From assembly GCA_963930655.1 (NCBI GenBank), contig OZ005601.1:10288001-10352000 (forward strand): 64,000 nt of DNA, given 5' to 3'. Each line of letters opens with the position of its first letter. Within the stretch, counting starts at the first letter, position 1. Below are positions 10,880 through 22,479 of the stretch, piece by piece. Under the pieces are notes generated by a model, which saw nothing but the letters and a program-made list of their open reading frames with translations, was not told the origin of the DNA and searched no databases. A program made the translations under genes and the position numbers. Source of the stretch: Myrica gale. Lineage: Eukaryota > Streptophyta > Magnoliopsida > Fagales > Myricaceae.

Positions 10880-12676
10880 TTCGAGAGGGCTTATAGTTAC
10901 AAATCAGGACAAAAAATTTTGTTTTGTCATCCAAAACTTTTTGTTGTCGAATCAGTAGCTTATAGTGACAATTTTTTGTTACCCATAATCAGTGGCGGAA
11001 CCAGGATTCCAGGAGAAGGGGGCAAAGTCCTAAAGAAAGACAACATCAGCTTGAGCTCAGATAATTCACCAACTAAAGAATCCTGTACATATTCAGATTG
11101 TTATCTGCAAAGGTTCTAACTTTCTACAACATTCTATCTGACATCATAGATAATTCACCAACTAAGAATCCTGTACATATTCTTTCCATGGCTCATCTCA
11201 GGATGAGCTAGTCTTAAACCATCTTCTAGATCATACTCAGATATCTCATGAGCTTGTACATAGATCATCAAAGTTTCCCTTGTACATGCATATACTAAGT
11301 TTAGATCACTTAAGCTAAGCTGCATTGAACCAATAAGTACAAAAAAGAAAATGCAAAACAATGCCTACATCTATGAAGAGAGCGCATACCACATGACTAT
11401 ACAGTTTGAAGAACACTCCAAAGTTGTTACATAGTAGGTGTAATTTTAAGAGTTCACGGCAAAAAGGAACATGCATCCAGACAAAACTTCAAAAGAAAAG
11501 AACTATTAAATTATAAAAATTCTACAAATTGGCCACTTAAGTAAATAGAAAATATATACAAAAAGTATGTATAATTTTATCTGCCAGCAAGAACACAATA
11601 TTTCTAGTGAATCATTTTTTATATTACCTTTTTATAGATCATAATATTCTTTACAGGAAAAACAATGCAACTTGTTTTATCCAGCACATTCTTCCAGGAA
11701 CATTGACTTGGAACAATGAATCACAAAAAAATTTAAAAACAACATCACAACCAGATTAAGCAACAATACATTTCTAATATCTACAACAATAAATTCTATA
11801 GATTCACAACAGCAACAATACAATTTCTAATATCTATAATTTACAACCAGATTAAGCAACAATATATTTCTAATATCTACAACAATAAATTCTATAGATT
11901 CACAAACAAATTCTAAAGATTACGCAACAATAAAGTTAATTGCAGCAATAATACCTTCAATGGCCATGTGGGTCACCCAAAATGTGAATTGCAATTTCTA
12001 GCCACTGTACGAATTCAATAATCCAAAATTCCTAATCAAATTTCATCACATTATTAAGCAAAATTAAAATAAATTTCATCACTAGACAGTAGACACTAAT
12101 CGAAAAATAAACAAGAGAGAGTTGAGACTTGAGAGATTACTAGATCTGGAGGCTGGTCTCTGGAGATTCAGAGAAAGAGAGCCGAAGAGAGAGAGAGACC
12201 TGTGGCCTGTGGTTGTGGTGTGGAATGTGGTCCCCGTGCGCAGAAGGAGAGAGCTCAGATGACAGAGAGCCGAGAGGGATGGAGTCGGAGAGGGCGAGAC
12301 TCCAGAGGCAGAGAGGGAAGGGAGAGAGAGAGAGAAGGCTAGCGAAGAACGCGGCGGAGTGAGGAGGAGAAAGGGACAAAGGCTGCCATTGGGAGTTGGG
12401 AGGGATAGTAGAGTGAGAGTGAGAAAGGGGTAAAATCGAGAGGTGGGGCGGGATTACGCGAACGCCAAAGGGGATTAAGCGAACAGGCTGGGCCGGCGTG
12501 GGCCTGGGTCTATGATATTGAGAGTCTGGGCGCCAAAGTAGGGGGAGGGCTGGGCCTGATCTAAGAGGGGTGGCCCATTATAGAAAAATTTCTTCACAGA
12601 TTTTCTGGCGATGGGGGCGGCCACCCCCACCGACCCTGGCTGGTTCCACCTCTGCCCATAATTAAATTTCTTGTAA
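10880..12676. mobile_element. 3' remnant of a CACTA-like element, split by a hAT insertion
   Basis: Sequence 10880-10989 has the TTTTGTCATCC/TAGTGACAAT/TTGTTACCC words seen just inside the ends of the 5154-10446 element. After the inserted hAT it resumes with TTTCTTGTAATG (to 12676), a degraded CACTA terminus. The left end was not found. Confidence 0.5.
10990..12654. mobile_element. Non-autonomous hAT element, TSD CCCATAAT
   Basis: It begins CAGTGGCGGAACCAGG and ends with the complement of CAGAGGTGGAACCAG, about 15-bp inverted ends with two or three mismatches. The octamer CCCATAAT is found immediately before (10982-10989) and after (12655-12662). The 1665-bp interior is AT-rich on the left and has a GA-rich, GC-richer stretch at about 12110-12600. 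No transposase was recognised, so it would need one supplied in trans. Confidence 0.85.
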
Positions 12677-12689
12677 TGTAAGCATATGT

Positions 12690-14613
12690 GAAGTCATTAT
12701 CTTCTCTATTGGCCAGCAAAATATGATGTTAATTTTGTGTTGCCTTTGTCCAGAAATTCTGCTAGTTAACGGAGATGATTACATAATTCAGACGGCCTAT
12801 GATTCTATGGATATATAGTTTACGATCATCGGCTTTGATCACGCCTGCAGATTTCACGTGGTTTTATAATAACTATATTTTTTCGGCTACTTTTTTACGA
12901 AGGTAGGACATGATGGTGCTTCTCAACCAGTATCCAATTAGGATGGTGACTATTGGATGTTATATATAAGAGCAACACGGAAAAGACGCACATAAGTAGT
13001 ACATATATATGGCTTTAAGACAACACTTTTTAGTTAGTATATATAGTGTACGTCGACCTAACAACTTTCCGTCAGATTTATATATTTATATCATATGATA
13101 CTCTTTTGTATTATTTAAGCCTTCGCTTAATTAAACATAAAGTGCCATATATATCAAGTTAGGTGGAGAACTAATAATTAATTGGGCCTCCAATATTAAA
13201 AATTAGTTTGACGATGATTCGCCGCATGCAGCTCCCGGTTTAGTCTGTCGTGAGTAATCGCGTCAGGCATTTGATTTCCTTTGTTGCAGCCAATTATATA
13301 TATATATATATATTTCCTTGAGACTGAGAGAAAGGGCAGCTTAAGCCACGTTTAGAGTTCTTTATATATGAGGTTATCAAATTATGCGTGCAGCGGGTAG
13401 TGACACTTCTAGTGGCCAGTTAAATCAGGGGCCTCAATTGATGGTTGAAAAATGGGATGGTGCGCATTAAAGAGAGAGAGAGAGAGAGAGCAAATGCCTG
13501 ATGCCAAAAAGGGCTAAATAGTGATCGATATTGCCTTATTTTATGTTATTCACGGTACCACGTGCATGGTACAATATTACTCCGATCAGCTGGTAATTCA
13601 AGATCAGGTTCCGCTTGATTGTATTGTGCTGTCGGCCTAACATTAAATGTACACAATCAGCCAATCTCGGATTGATATTGATCTTCTTATAGTTACTATA
13701 TATAAGTAATTAATGTCGGAATTAGCTAGTGCACAAAGTTGTCATCTTTCTCCATCTTACATGCATGTAGGAAGGTTACCCTACGCACACTATGCTTACC
13801 TGTACTCCATGGGATCATTCGTGAATAAATTTCTACAATTAATTGTCTTCCACAATATCTAACAATGATCTTAAACCTCTAAACAAAACCCAAATTATAA
13901 AAAATATGCATGTAAAATTTATTTACAATCTTCAGTAACGGCTAGTTTACAATGATGATAGAAGTGGAATGTGCGAGGAAAATGATCAAGAAGTTCGTTA
14001 ATTATATTATGTGGATCATATGGTTGCGTAAATCTCAGGAGTGTGCTAGCTACATATTTCTCTGATTCTTGACAAATACCATAGTTGCCGAGGAATAAGG
14101 CTTGGGAAAAGGGAAAAAAATAACAACAAAAGTGAATATTCCTGTGGGATGGTCACGACTGATCATGATCACGGGGTGAAAGAATAAATTAACTTGCAGG
14201 CACAACGTGTGCTAAGGGAATTTGTGGAAGAGTAGATTTTTTGTCCAATATATATATATGAGACTATATATATCTGCTACTTGGTGACAAACATATATTG
14301 AGGCTGATCTCTACATGTGTAGAATCACTTCAGCTCACTTGGTAACAGAGACTAATTATAAATAAAGATATAAATTAAGACGTATTTATTAAATTCAGAT
14401 TATTAATTCGTAGTTGTCTTTTCATGATCTTCCGAAGCGGAAGTGCATGTGAATTAATTTGCTGTTTTGGCAACGATTGAATTCAGTATAAGGTATACAT
14501 CTATGCCTTTAATTTGTTACATCTATTTAAGAATTTTTTGTTGTCCGCTGTATAAAATGCCTAATATGTCCTTGTACAAGGCCTCAAATTTCACCGTTGT
14601 CCCACGTGATCAA

Positions 14614-14654
<41 letters not shown>

Positions 14655-14880
14655 GTCATAATTAAGAACGGTTGAGATATATATTTAGGAGCATACGCTA
14701 CATTATCTAAACATGAGGAAGTGCATAACTGCATGTCCATTCTCATAAGCTACAAGGCACGTACATAACAGACAGTTCTATAGAGTACACATGACATGAC
14801 ATTAACATAGATCACTACAAGCAGCTGGTAACTGTTCCATGCATAGAACAGCGACTGACAAGAAAGATAACGTGAGTTGC
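12690..14880. other. Intergenic with microsatellites
   Basis: No gene seen. Contains an (AT)n run near 13296-13312, an (AG)n run near 13470-13490 and a longer (TA)n run at about 14617-14651, all typical plant simple repeats. Confidence 0.6.
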
Positions 14881-14911
14881 AGCTGTTATTTCTAGATATA
14901 TAACGAAGTCC

Positions 14912-16297
14912 TTAGCTTGCTGATGGCGGTGTGTATGGTGGCTTGTACGAGCCACTTGGCGGCTTCTTTTCTGCGGTTGGAGGCCTCAACTTTCTAGGTG
15001 CCTTGTAGGTGTCATTGGCACCCTCCAGTACTGAACGGTCTCCGTGGTGTGGATCATGAGGTGGCCGGTGTGGATCATGAGGCGGATCATGTGGTGGCTG
15101 GTGTGGATCATAAGGCGGATCATGAGGTGGCTGGTGTGGATCATGAGGTGGTTTTTCTCCCCTACTCCTTGGAGGTTCATCATCACCAGATTTTGGTGGC
15201 TTGTGTTCTTGGAATGGCTTTTCTTCCCTGTCGAGTGTGGTTGGTGGCTTCCGCTTTGGTGGTGGCTTTCGTCCCTTGTGAGGTTTGTTGTCCAAACTTG
15301 GTGAGTTTTCCTCAAGGGAAGACGACTCAAGCAAAATGTGTCCTGGGTGGTGATCGTGTGGTGGTTTGTGCTCTGGTGGTGGCTTCTCTCCCTCGTGCTT
15401 GGGAGGTTCATCAACTGGGGTTGGTGGCTTGTGCTCTGGGAATGACTTATCTTCCTTGTCGAGTGTTGTTGGTGGCTTGTGCTTCGGTGGTGGCTTTCGT
15501 CCCTTGTGAGGTTTGTCGTCCAAACTTGGTGAGTTTTCCTCAAGGGAAGACGACTCAAGCAAAATGTGTCCTGGGTGGTGATCGTGTGGTGGTTTGTGCT
15601 CTGGTGGTGGCTTCTCTCCCTCGTGCTTGGGAGGTTTATCAACTGGGGTTGGCGGCTTGTGTTCTGGAAATGGCTTCTCTTCCTTGTCGAGTATGGTTGG
15701 TGGCTTGCGCTTCGGTGGTGGCTTTCGTCCCTTGTGAGGTTTGTCGTCTAAACTTGGTGAATTTTCCTCAAGGGAAGACGACTCAAGCAAAATGTGTCCT
15801 GGGTGGTGATCGTGTGGTGGTTTGTGCTCTGGTGGTGGCTTCTCTCCCTCGTGCTTGGGAGGTTCATCAACTGGGGTTGGTGGTTTGTGCTCTGGGAATG
15901 GCTTCTCTTCCTTGTCGAGTGTTGTTGGTGGCTTGTGCTTCGGTGGTGGCTTTCGTCCTTTGTGAGGTTTGCCGTCCAAACTTGGTGAGTTTTCTTCAAG
16001 GGAGTAGGACTCTACTAAGTAGCGTCCAGGATGTTGCTCATGTGGAGGCTTGTGCTCAGGTGGTGGCAAGTCTCCCTTGCCTTTGGGGGGTTCTTTACTC
16101 GGGGTTGGAGGTTTGTATTCAGGGAATGACTTCTCATCATGATCAAGAGGAGTTGGGGGCTTGTGTTTTGGGGGTGGCTTCTCTCCCTTGGGAGGTTTGT
16201 GCTCATGTTTGGGAGGCTCATCGCGATCAGCAAGTGAGGCAGTGCTGAGTAGCACCGCCCCAAGGAGCAACACTAGACAGTATTTGGTAGTAGTCAT
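14912..16297 (-). CDS. Large modular secreted proline-rich protein (76-residue repeats)
   Basis: Intronless gene of 461 codons, the longest coding region in the window. The ATG at 16295-16297 opens a signal peptide (MTTTKYCLVLLLGAVLLST, cleavage near residue 23). Residues about 20-390 consist of four full 76-residue modules plus a partial one. Each runs KPPTxLDxEEKPFPEHKPP, then EPPKHEGEKPPPEHKPP, then HHPGHILLESSSLEENSPSL. The HPGH/R sites fall at about residues 91, 167, 243 and 319. The tail is HDPHQPP-type repeats, then YKAPRKLRPP. One module matches the whole mature core of the short paralogues, so this is an internally amplified version. Cell-wall or apoplastic function is inferred from secretion and composition. 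Confidence 0.88.
   Translation of the reverse strand: MTTTKYCLVLLLGAVLLSTASLADRDEPPKHEHKPPKGEKPPPKHKPPTPLDHDEKSFPEYKPPTPSKEPPKGKGDLPPPEHKPPHEQHPGRYLVESYSLEENSPSLDGKPHKGRKPPPKHKPPTTLDKEEKPFPEHKPPTPVDEPPKHEGEKPPPEHKPPHDHHPGHILLESSSLEENSPSLDDKPHKGRKPPPKRKPPTILDKEEKPFPEHKPPTPVDKPPKHEGEKPPPEHKPPHDHHPGHILLESSSLEENSPSLDDKPHKGRKPPPKHKPPTTLDKEDKSFPEHKPPTPVDEPPKHEGEKPPPEHKPPHDHHPGHILLESSSLEENSPSLDNKPHKGRKPPPKRKPPTTLDREEKPFQEHKPPKSGDDEPPRSRGEKPPHDPHQPPHDPPYDPHQPPHDPPHDPHRPPHDPHHGDRSVLEGANDTYKAPRKLRPPTAEKKPPSGSYKPPYTPPSAS
15341..16252 (-). repeat. Four 228-bp coding repeats inside the large PRP
   Basis: The word TCCTGGGTGGTGATCGTGTG recurs at 15341, 15569 and 15797, with a diverged copy at 16025: exact 228-bp spacing, i.e. 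76 codons. The middle two or three units are nearly identical at DNA level, pointing to recent unequal exchange; the unit nearest the signal peptide is the most diverged. Confidence 0.9.
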
Positions 16298-16338
16298 CTT
16301 TGGTCTCTCGGTGAGTTGAAATGGGAAGAATTCTTTGC

Positions 16339-16346
16339 CTTTTATA
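16339..16346 (-). promoter_or_regulatory. TATA box of the large PRP gene
   Basis: TATAAAAG on the minus strand about 45 bp before the ATG, same box and spacing as at 3044. Confidence 0.65.
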
Positions 16347-16853
16347 ACGCTCCGGATCCGATTACGTCGGACTATATGTCATTCAGCACTTCGGATTACA
16401 ATAATAGGGTATAGGGATTCGAAATTGATACTTTTTTTCGAGTTGAGTACTTTACTAATATCAGGGGGGTCCTAGTGGGTCCTATCGAGTTCAAAAGTTT
16501 GACATCGTGCCGGGGTTGCTCCTGGTGCAGGCTTCTGAGAATTGAGAATTAAAGTAGCCAATTTTAGCTCTCTGCTTTCATCGTGGCCATCTCCTAATTG
16601 CGTGAAATATTACAATAAGACGAAGTTAGCTGCAATTCGCTGCCTTTAAAGTTTCTATAGTCGAATATTCCGGCCAAAAGGAAGAAAAAAGAAATTAAAA
16701 ACCAACATCCACGTCTTGGTGATAAGTAGCATTGCAGGTACATGATCAAGCGCTCCGATTCAGATGGCCAAAGGCCCATAGTATGAATCTGACCTTGCTA
16801 TCACTTTTCATCACGTGGGATTTGAAGACCCACCTCCCACGGAGTGCGCAGAT

Positions 16854-17055
16854 TCTATATAAATATGTTAATGTCGGCCTGAGAAATGTGCAGTACTGGA
16901 CAATTTGCTTCATTCGATAAACCTTGCAAAAGCGGACAATAGTTTTTCTCCTTTTCTATATAAATATGTTAATGTCGGCCTGAGAAATGTGCAGTACTGG
17001 ACAATTTGCTTCATTCGATAAACCTTGCAAAAGCGGACAATAGTTTTTCTCCTTT
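16854..17055. repeat. 101-bp tandem duplication
   Basis: The stretch starting TCTATATAAATATGTTAATG is present twice, at 16854 and 16955, essentially identical. It includes the CAGTACTGGACAATTTGC segment. It carries no gene and looks like a recent local duplication. Confidence 0.9.
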
Positions 17056-17339
17056 TCCCACTTAGGTAGGTCGGCGAGTTTACTAGATAGTGCACTAGCG
17101 GAAATAGTTTTAAATGCATATATAGTATTCCCACCACTATCCCACCGTCAGCTAGCTGACGCTTAGTTAGGTATAACTGGGTGCCAATAATTCTTGAAAG
17201 CGTCATATTAAATTAAATTGCAGAAAATTGATCTGTGTGAACTGATGAAGTTAGAGTCACATGACTAATAATTCGTGCAAAATATATTGGTAAAAATCTT
17301 GGGTAAACATGAAATTTTTAGGAACAAAGTCTATCCAGG

Positions 17340-18450
17340 TGGTAATATCTAACTTGCAGTTTGATATGGATCATTAAGAGAATGATATGGATCTTCAATA
17401 AAAGTAACATGATGGATATATGTTTTAGGAATCATTATATCAGTAGGATTGCAAGGAAACGAAGTAGGTGTAACCTGTATCTTTTGACTAAAAGTTTTAT
17501 CCATAGGTGGTAGAGGTGCGGGTATCACAAGTGGTCTAGGTGACAGTATTTGGCCAAGAAGAGTATAGGTATTCTGGAGAGGTGTACTACTAGGAGGAAT
17601 AGAAGGCCTAATATGGGGTGGAGATGGACCACAGGTAGGTGTGGTAAAAGGAGGAAACGATATATCTAAAAGAAATCAAAAGTGGTTAAGTTACGAGTTG
17701 TATTAGGAGGTTCAGAAGATGAGGCAGAAGATTTGAAAGAACTCATTTGCCCGATAGAAATTAACGAGTAAGGATATCGAGAATGCAATTTGATTCTCCT
17801 TTAATATATTCAATATCAAAATCAAAAGCAGATAAAATGTCTTGCATCTGACAAAAATATGTTTAGAACTAGAGTTTTTCACATCTTTTAATAAAATTTC
17901 TTTAGCAGACGTACAGTCAACATGAATAAGAAATTGTTGGTTTAATAAATCATTTTGGAATTTAGATATGCAAAATACAATGGCTAAGACTTCTTGTTTT
18001 ACTGTACTGTATTTTTGTTGTGTAATATTTCATGCACCAGATTGATATCGTACAATGTATTCTTTATCATGAGGCTGCATGCGCTATTTTAATATGCCAC
18101 GATATCCAAGACTAGAAGCATCAGTCTCAATTATTTTAAATGCAAAGGGTGATGCATTGCCACAATAAATGAGAGATGCTTAACATGAATCTTTATTTGT
18201 TTGACAATGGAGTGGTTTCTTTAGTAAACAAACAAAGAGGGGTTTATATAATACTCGTAGATCTTTATAAAAATCACTAATATAATTCAAACTACCTAAA
18301 AACCGTTGAAGTTGAGTTTTATCAGTTATTTGATCAGAAAATTTATCAGCGAAGTCAATAGCACGTGATATGGGTGTTATTGTACCTTGGTAAATATTAT
18401 GGCCAAAAATCATATAAATCAATTCATCTCCTTCATACAATTATGATTAA
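17340..18450 (-). pseudogene. Endogenous caulimovirid fragment: reverse transcriptase end and RNase H
   Basis: The minus strand carries the end of a reverse transcriptase (motif QRFLGSLNYISDF in the open segment 18180-18440) followed, through frame breaks, by an RNase H-like region with an ETDAS motif around 18125, and a proline-rich stretch to about 17440. This order and these motifs fit plant pararetroviruses integrated in host genomes. Stops interrupt it several times and no LTRs flank it, so it is a dead copy. The assignment is by motif recognition only. Confidence 0.65.
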
Positions 18451-18640
18451 AAAACATCAAGATCAAGGCTTTAAATATATGTATATGGGTTTAGTTCAAA
18501 TAGCTGTTACACCTCTCACACGACAAGGCTTGAATGCCTCAGTTCTTCTTTGTTTACGTGGCGGCCGACATAATCAATTTTTCAATTCTTTGCTTGGTTT
18601 AATTGAATCTTCTTTACATCAAAAACTGATTTACTTTAAG
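18440..18640 (+). pseudogene. Endogenous caulimovirid fragment: movement-protein-like
   Basis: The plus strand encodes a short frame with KKHQDQGFKYMYMGLVQIAV and a following SLLGLIESS, resembling the movement protein region of plant pararetroviruses. It abuts the reverse-transcriptase fragment head to head, in the opposite orientation. That order is not that of an intact genome and indicates rearrangement. It is too short to be functional. Confidence 0.5.
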
Positions 18641-18659
18641 TATATATTTATATATATAA

Positions 18660-20800
18660 ACACAATTTAGTGCCTAGTATGATATTTTTTTTTTAAAAAA
18701 AGGACAAAATTAATTAAATAATCTTCGTTTGTGGTCCTTCGTCTTATGTTTACGTTTTTTATTGTCTATATAATTTACCTCATGATAAACTTTTCACTTA
18801 TCCTCATGATCTAAAGATGAGAATTATCAATTTCTCTTTAAATTAGGTAGAGGAATATTGGATTAGATAATTGGAGAGGATCTGATGAAGCAAACTACGC
18901 ATATTTACCAGGAGTAGGCTGATATAGGACAATCGTATTAATTTCAGAAGCTTATAATCTCATAGTGTGGGAAAAAAGGCAATGTCGGGGCTGCCTCCGT
19001 ATGGGCCTGTAAAGGGCATGAAGATGAGTTATGGGGGATGATCAGAAGGAAATTCGATGTGGCTTCGTAAATTCATAGTTGCACAGAAAGATCACAATTA
19101 CGATTCTTGAATTGTGGATGGATAATTAAGGACCCGGCCGGACGCCTAGGGTTTGAGAAAGTTCAAGCGTGCATTTCTCTTTTGGTCCCTCCAATAATTT
19201 AATCCTAGTGGGACTCACTAACGCGTTTCACGTGTTAGAATCCCCGATCTGTATTGGGCAATCAATTGTCAGTTGCACCGCTGGCACGCATAATAATTCT
19301 GGGAAAAGAACATATTCCTTCCGCCTTTAATATAAGTTGTCATTTTAGAAATTTTGAAGAATATTTTTAAAATTTAAATATATTTGTCAAAGTTAAAATT
19401 TTAAAATATATTTATTTTATTGAAAATTTTGAACATGAAAATTTTAGATAAATAAACACTTCCCTGTCTGTACAAGCCAACCGAAAAATATTCCCGCGAA
19501 GTGACGGTTTCACAAAATACTTTATTCGTAGGGATTTTGGATTTTTTCGATTTTTCGAGGATATTGCTACATCTTAGACGTGTAAAGAAGTCGGTACCCA
19601 GCAACAGCTACTGCTCAAAACCGATATCGTATGTTACATTTTGTCATTTTCATAATGTATCGTATCATTTTATCATTTTGTCATTTCGAGCCAATTTAGC
19701 CGGATTTATCATTTTCATAATGTATCCTATTAAAAATCTGTCCATCCTATTATAGTGACAGCTATTGGTATAACCCCTATCTCCTCCGACATGCTAAACC
19801 CTACAACAGACGAACATGTTTGCTCGATCATTGTATATACAAGCCAAGTTAGTATATTTGGATAGGGGTAGGCAAAAATTCCTGTATTAATCAGAATCTT
19901 CGGTTTCTTAGTTTAAAATTTAAATTTTGGATGAATGTTTTATCTTGTAAATTTATGATAAATAATTAAAAAATATTCAAAATTTTTGTTCTCTTTTTTA
20001 AAAATTAAAATAAAATAAAAATATGGCTCAAAATAAAATATAACATGAAATTTTCTTTAATGTTTATTTTAAAGTTTAGATTTGGGATGAATATTTATAT
20101 TTAAAAAATTCAGCCCTAAAAATATTTTTGGTCCGTTATGGCTCAAAAAAAGATGTTAAAAAAAGTTCACATGCTGAATTGGAATTTCTGATTCTCAGAA
20201 AAAAAATTCTGATAAATACTAAAAGGGAATCAAAATTGAACATTTCAATTCTATGTGTTTCATTATTCATCCTTACATTTGGAAAAAACTATTAGTGCTC
20301 CTCCATTACGTGAAATTTTTGCATCCTACTAAGTTATTCTCAAATGTTCTAGTAGGGATTCAACATGTTGAGATGGGTTCTACCTTGCCTCGAAAAAAAA
20401 GCGATTTTGAGCATAATTACAGGAATTGCCCAGTGTAGGTCCCCACTTTTTCTCGCCGACAAAAAACTGTGGTATGGTAGCCAGCTTTTCGGTAACCGTC
20501 GCTAATGTTGGTAAATGGGGATGCATTGCTTCTTGTTGCTAAAAACAAAGTCGTTGCGTATGAGGCAGTATTTATAGTAGTAATAGGTACCAAACACCCG
20601 ATAATATCCGGATTTGATCCAGGCTAGCTATGCCTACGTTATGTTTAGGTTACGTGGGTTAAGATTCTGATGTTGAAATAGAACTGCCATTGTGTGCGAC
20701 TGTCTCATCCATAACCAACTCCGTAGAATTCAAGGAAGTGACAAGTCTACCTCACTGGGCGTATATGTTGTGTAAACAATTAAGGAAAAGTGGGGGTTTA
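18660..20800. other. Intergenic; paralogous to 63120-63490 in part
   Basis: No gene seen. About 18950-19270 (including GGGACTCACTAACGCGTTTC) has a diverged copy at about 63120-63490. An AT-rich segment at about 19320-19450 may be a decayed small insertion. The remainder shows nothing recognisable. Confidence 0.5.
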
Positions 20801-21340
20801 ATAGTAATTCCAGCGTGTTATGAAGCATAGGATTGGTTCAGTACCCCTTTTGCATCCTTTTTTAGAGTTTGGAACACGGAGGAGGTGCTATAGTAAATTA
20901 CTCCAAGCAAATTAGACTATTTATTTCAATTTGAATAGTCCAATAATAAAGTGATCAAGTTTTATATCGAGCAGCAGAAATAAAAATAGACTAGAAATAA
21001 TTCATCATTTGATATTTCCTAACTCACCCTCTTGAGTTTTCTGGTTAATTAATGTCCCAATCAAAGGCAAAAAAAAAAAAAAATCAATGCCAAACCTTTA
21101 AACAGAACCCAATCCACAGATATATATATAACTACCACGGTTGGACAATAAGTTTTTCACACAACAAGCGCCAGCATGTCCAAACATATATACTACAAGC
21201 CACGCACAAAACACTCCAAAGAGTACCTTGCACGAACATGGCCCTTTGAACATCGACAACTTATAATAGACACTCCACGCAGGATGACATCCAGTGCAGC
21301 TTTTATTAATAAATAAAGACCCATATAAATAGACCTAATG
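20800..21340. repeat. Conserved 3' flank of type I PRP genes
   Basis: TAATAGTAATTCCAGCGTG followed by AGATTATTTATTT-like sequence recurs before the PRP at 24661 (about 24120-24660) and at the right edge of the window (about 63870-64000). In the two complete cases the PRP stop codon lies about 410 bp to the right of the shared GACTATTTATTT word. Confidence 0.75.
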
Positions 21341-21343
21341 CAT

Positions 21344-21772
21344 TCAGTTGGCTGATGGTGGAGGTTTGTAGGGTGGCTTGTGGGGGCGAACTGGCGGCTT
21401 CTTTGGATGAGGATAAGGTTTCTTCTTCCCCCCTGCTGGTTCAAGCGAGTCTTTGACATTCTCTACCGGTGGGTGTCCAGGGTAATGCCCGTATGGGGGG
21501 GGCTTGTGTTCCGGTGGTGGTTTCTCTCCCTTACCCTTTGGAGGTTTGTAATATGGGCTTGGTGGCTGCTCTCCTTTGCCCTTTGGAGGTTTGTAAAATG
21601 GCTTCTCTCCATCGAGAGACTCATCAAGTGAAGTTGGTGGCCTGTGTTTCGGGGGCGGATTGTATTTTGGGGGTCGTTTGTAGCTGGGAGGTTTCTTGCC
21701 GTCGTCGGCAAGAGAAGAAGTAGGGAGAAGCACCACTCCGAGGAGCAACACTAACAAATACTTGGAAGACAT
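21344..21772 (-). CDS. Secreted proline-rich protein, type I
   Basis: Intronless, 142 codons from ATG 21770-21772. That start is preferred over an upstream ATG five codons earlier because the paralogues begin MS(S/C/R/P)K. Signal peptide MSSKYLLVLLLGVVLLPTSS, then a KPP-rich body with two KPPKGKGE(Q/K)PP units, the acidic SLDESLDGEKPF motif, and YGHYPGHPPVENVKDSLEP near the C-terminus, ending PHKPPYKPPPSAN. A minus-strand AATAAA sits at 21302-21307. Best conserved type I copy in the window and open throughout. Function inferred as apoplastic or cell wall; no enzymatic domain. Confidence 0.87.
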   Translation of the reverse strand: MSSKYLLVLLLGVVLLPTSSLADDGKKPPSYKRPPKYNPPPKHRPPTSLDESLDGEKPFYKPPKGKGEQPPSPYYKPPKGKGEKPPPEHKPPPYGHYPGHPPVENVKDSLEPAGGKKKPYPHPKKPPVRPHKPPYKPPPSAN

Positions 21773-21823
21773 TGTAGGGCTGTTCAAACCAAGACTCTGG
21801 GAAACTAGAGTAATAGGGTCCCA

Positions 21824-21831
21824 TTTTTATA
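21824..21831 (-). promoter_or_regulatory. TATA box of PRP 21344-21772
   Basis: TATAAAAA on the minus strand about 55 bp before the ATG, inside the conserved CCCATT(T)ATAAAA-type context shared by the family. Confidence 0.6.
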
Positions 21832-22304
21832 ATGGGCTAGAGCCCGTGTTATCCTGCCAGATGTCATCATATACTTCTCTCTGTGTGAGTCCAAGTACTC
21901 TTTAATGAGCTGGGGCCTCGTCTGAGCCCACCGAGTTGAAAATTGGACCATTGCGGAATTTGAACCTGGTATAAGATATTGGCAAGATCCGATCAACTCT
22001 TGGCTTGTTCCTTAATAATTGTCTTCCTTCATTTGCAGAAAGTAGGTACCAGAGCGGCTGAAAAGTGAAAAGAGTAGGCAGTTGAGGGATAACTCGGCTC
22101 CTAATGAGGAAGGCTCTTTACCATCTTATATTATAATAAAATTAAAATTAAGGAGAAGAAAAAAAATTTAGATAAAACTTAATTAAATGCCTATAAAATA
22201 GTAATATTATATTTACAAATTAGAAATAAATAACCCATTCAAGAAACGTCCATTATTAACGTCACTTTTCAAAATAATAGCATCATTCACAATAAAATCT
22301 ATAG

Positions 22305-22440
22305 CTATTTTATTGCTAATTAAGTTCTCAAACAATTAAATTCTAAAGTTATTTTTTTAACTGTACACCACACTACTTTATTGCTAATTAAGTTCTCAAA
22401 TAATTAAATTCTAAAGTAATTTTTAACGGTATAGTGCACT
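22305..22440. repeat. 68-bp tandem duplication
   Basis: TATTGCTAATTAAGTTCTCA occurs at 22311 and again at 22379, with flanking sequence also duplicated and slightly diverged. Confidence 0.75.
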
Positions 22441-22479
22441 GTCTACCATAGCTACTACAGAGAAAATAGTTTTAAATCT

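Noticed and set aside
12140-12379. 79-residue minus-strand frame rich in Ser, Leu and Pro
   Set aside because: Low-complexity GA-rich DNA inside the hAT element; no recognisable domain.
14998-16248. 416-residue open frame on the plus strand, plus several 60-110-residue plus-strand frames over other PRPs
   Set aside because: They are antisense shadows of the proline-rich genes: CCN/AAR-rich coding gives open, Val/Trp/Gly-rich frames on the other strand. No signal or domain.
15341-16252. Regular 228-bp repeats as a possible CRISPR or satellite array
   Set aside because: Spacing is an exact multiple of three inside a conserved reading frame; it is a coding repeat.
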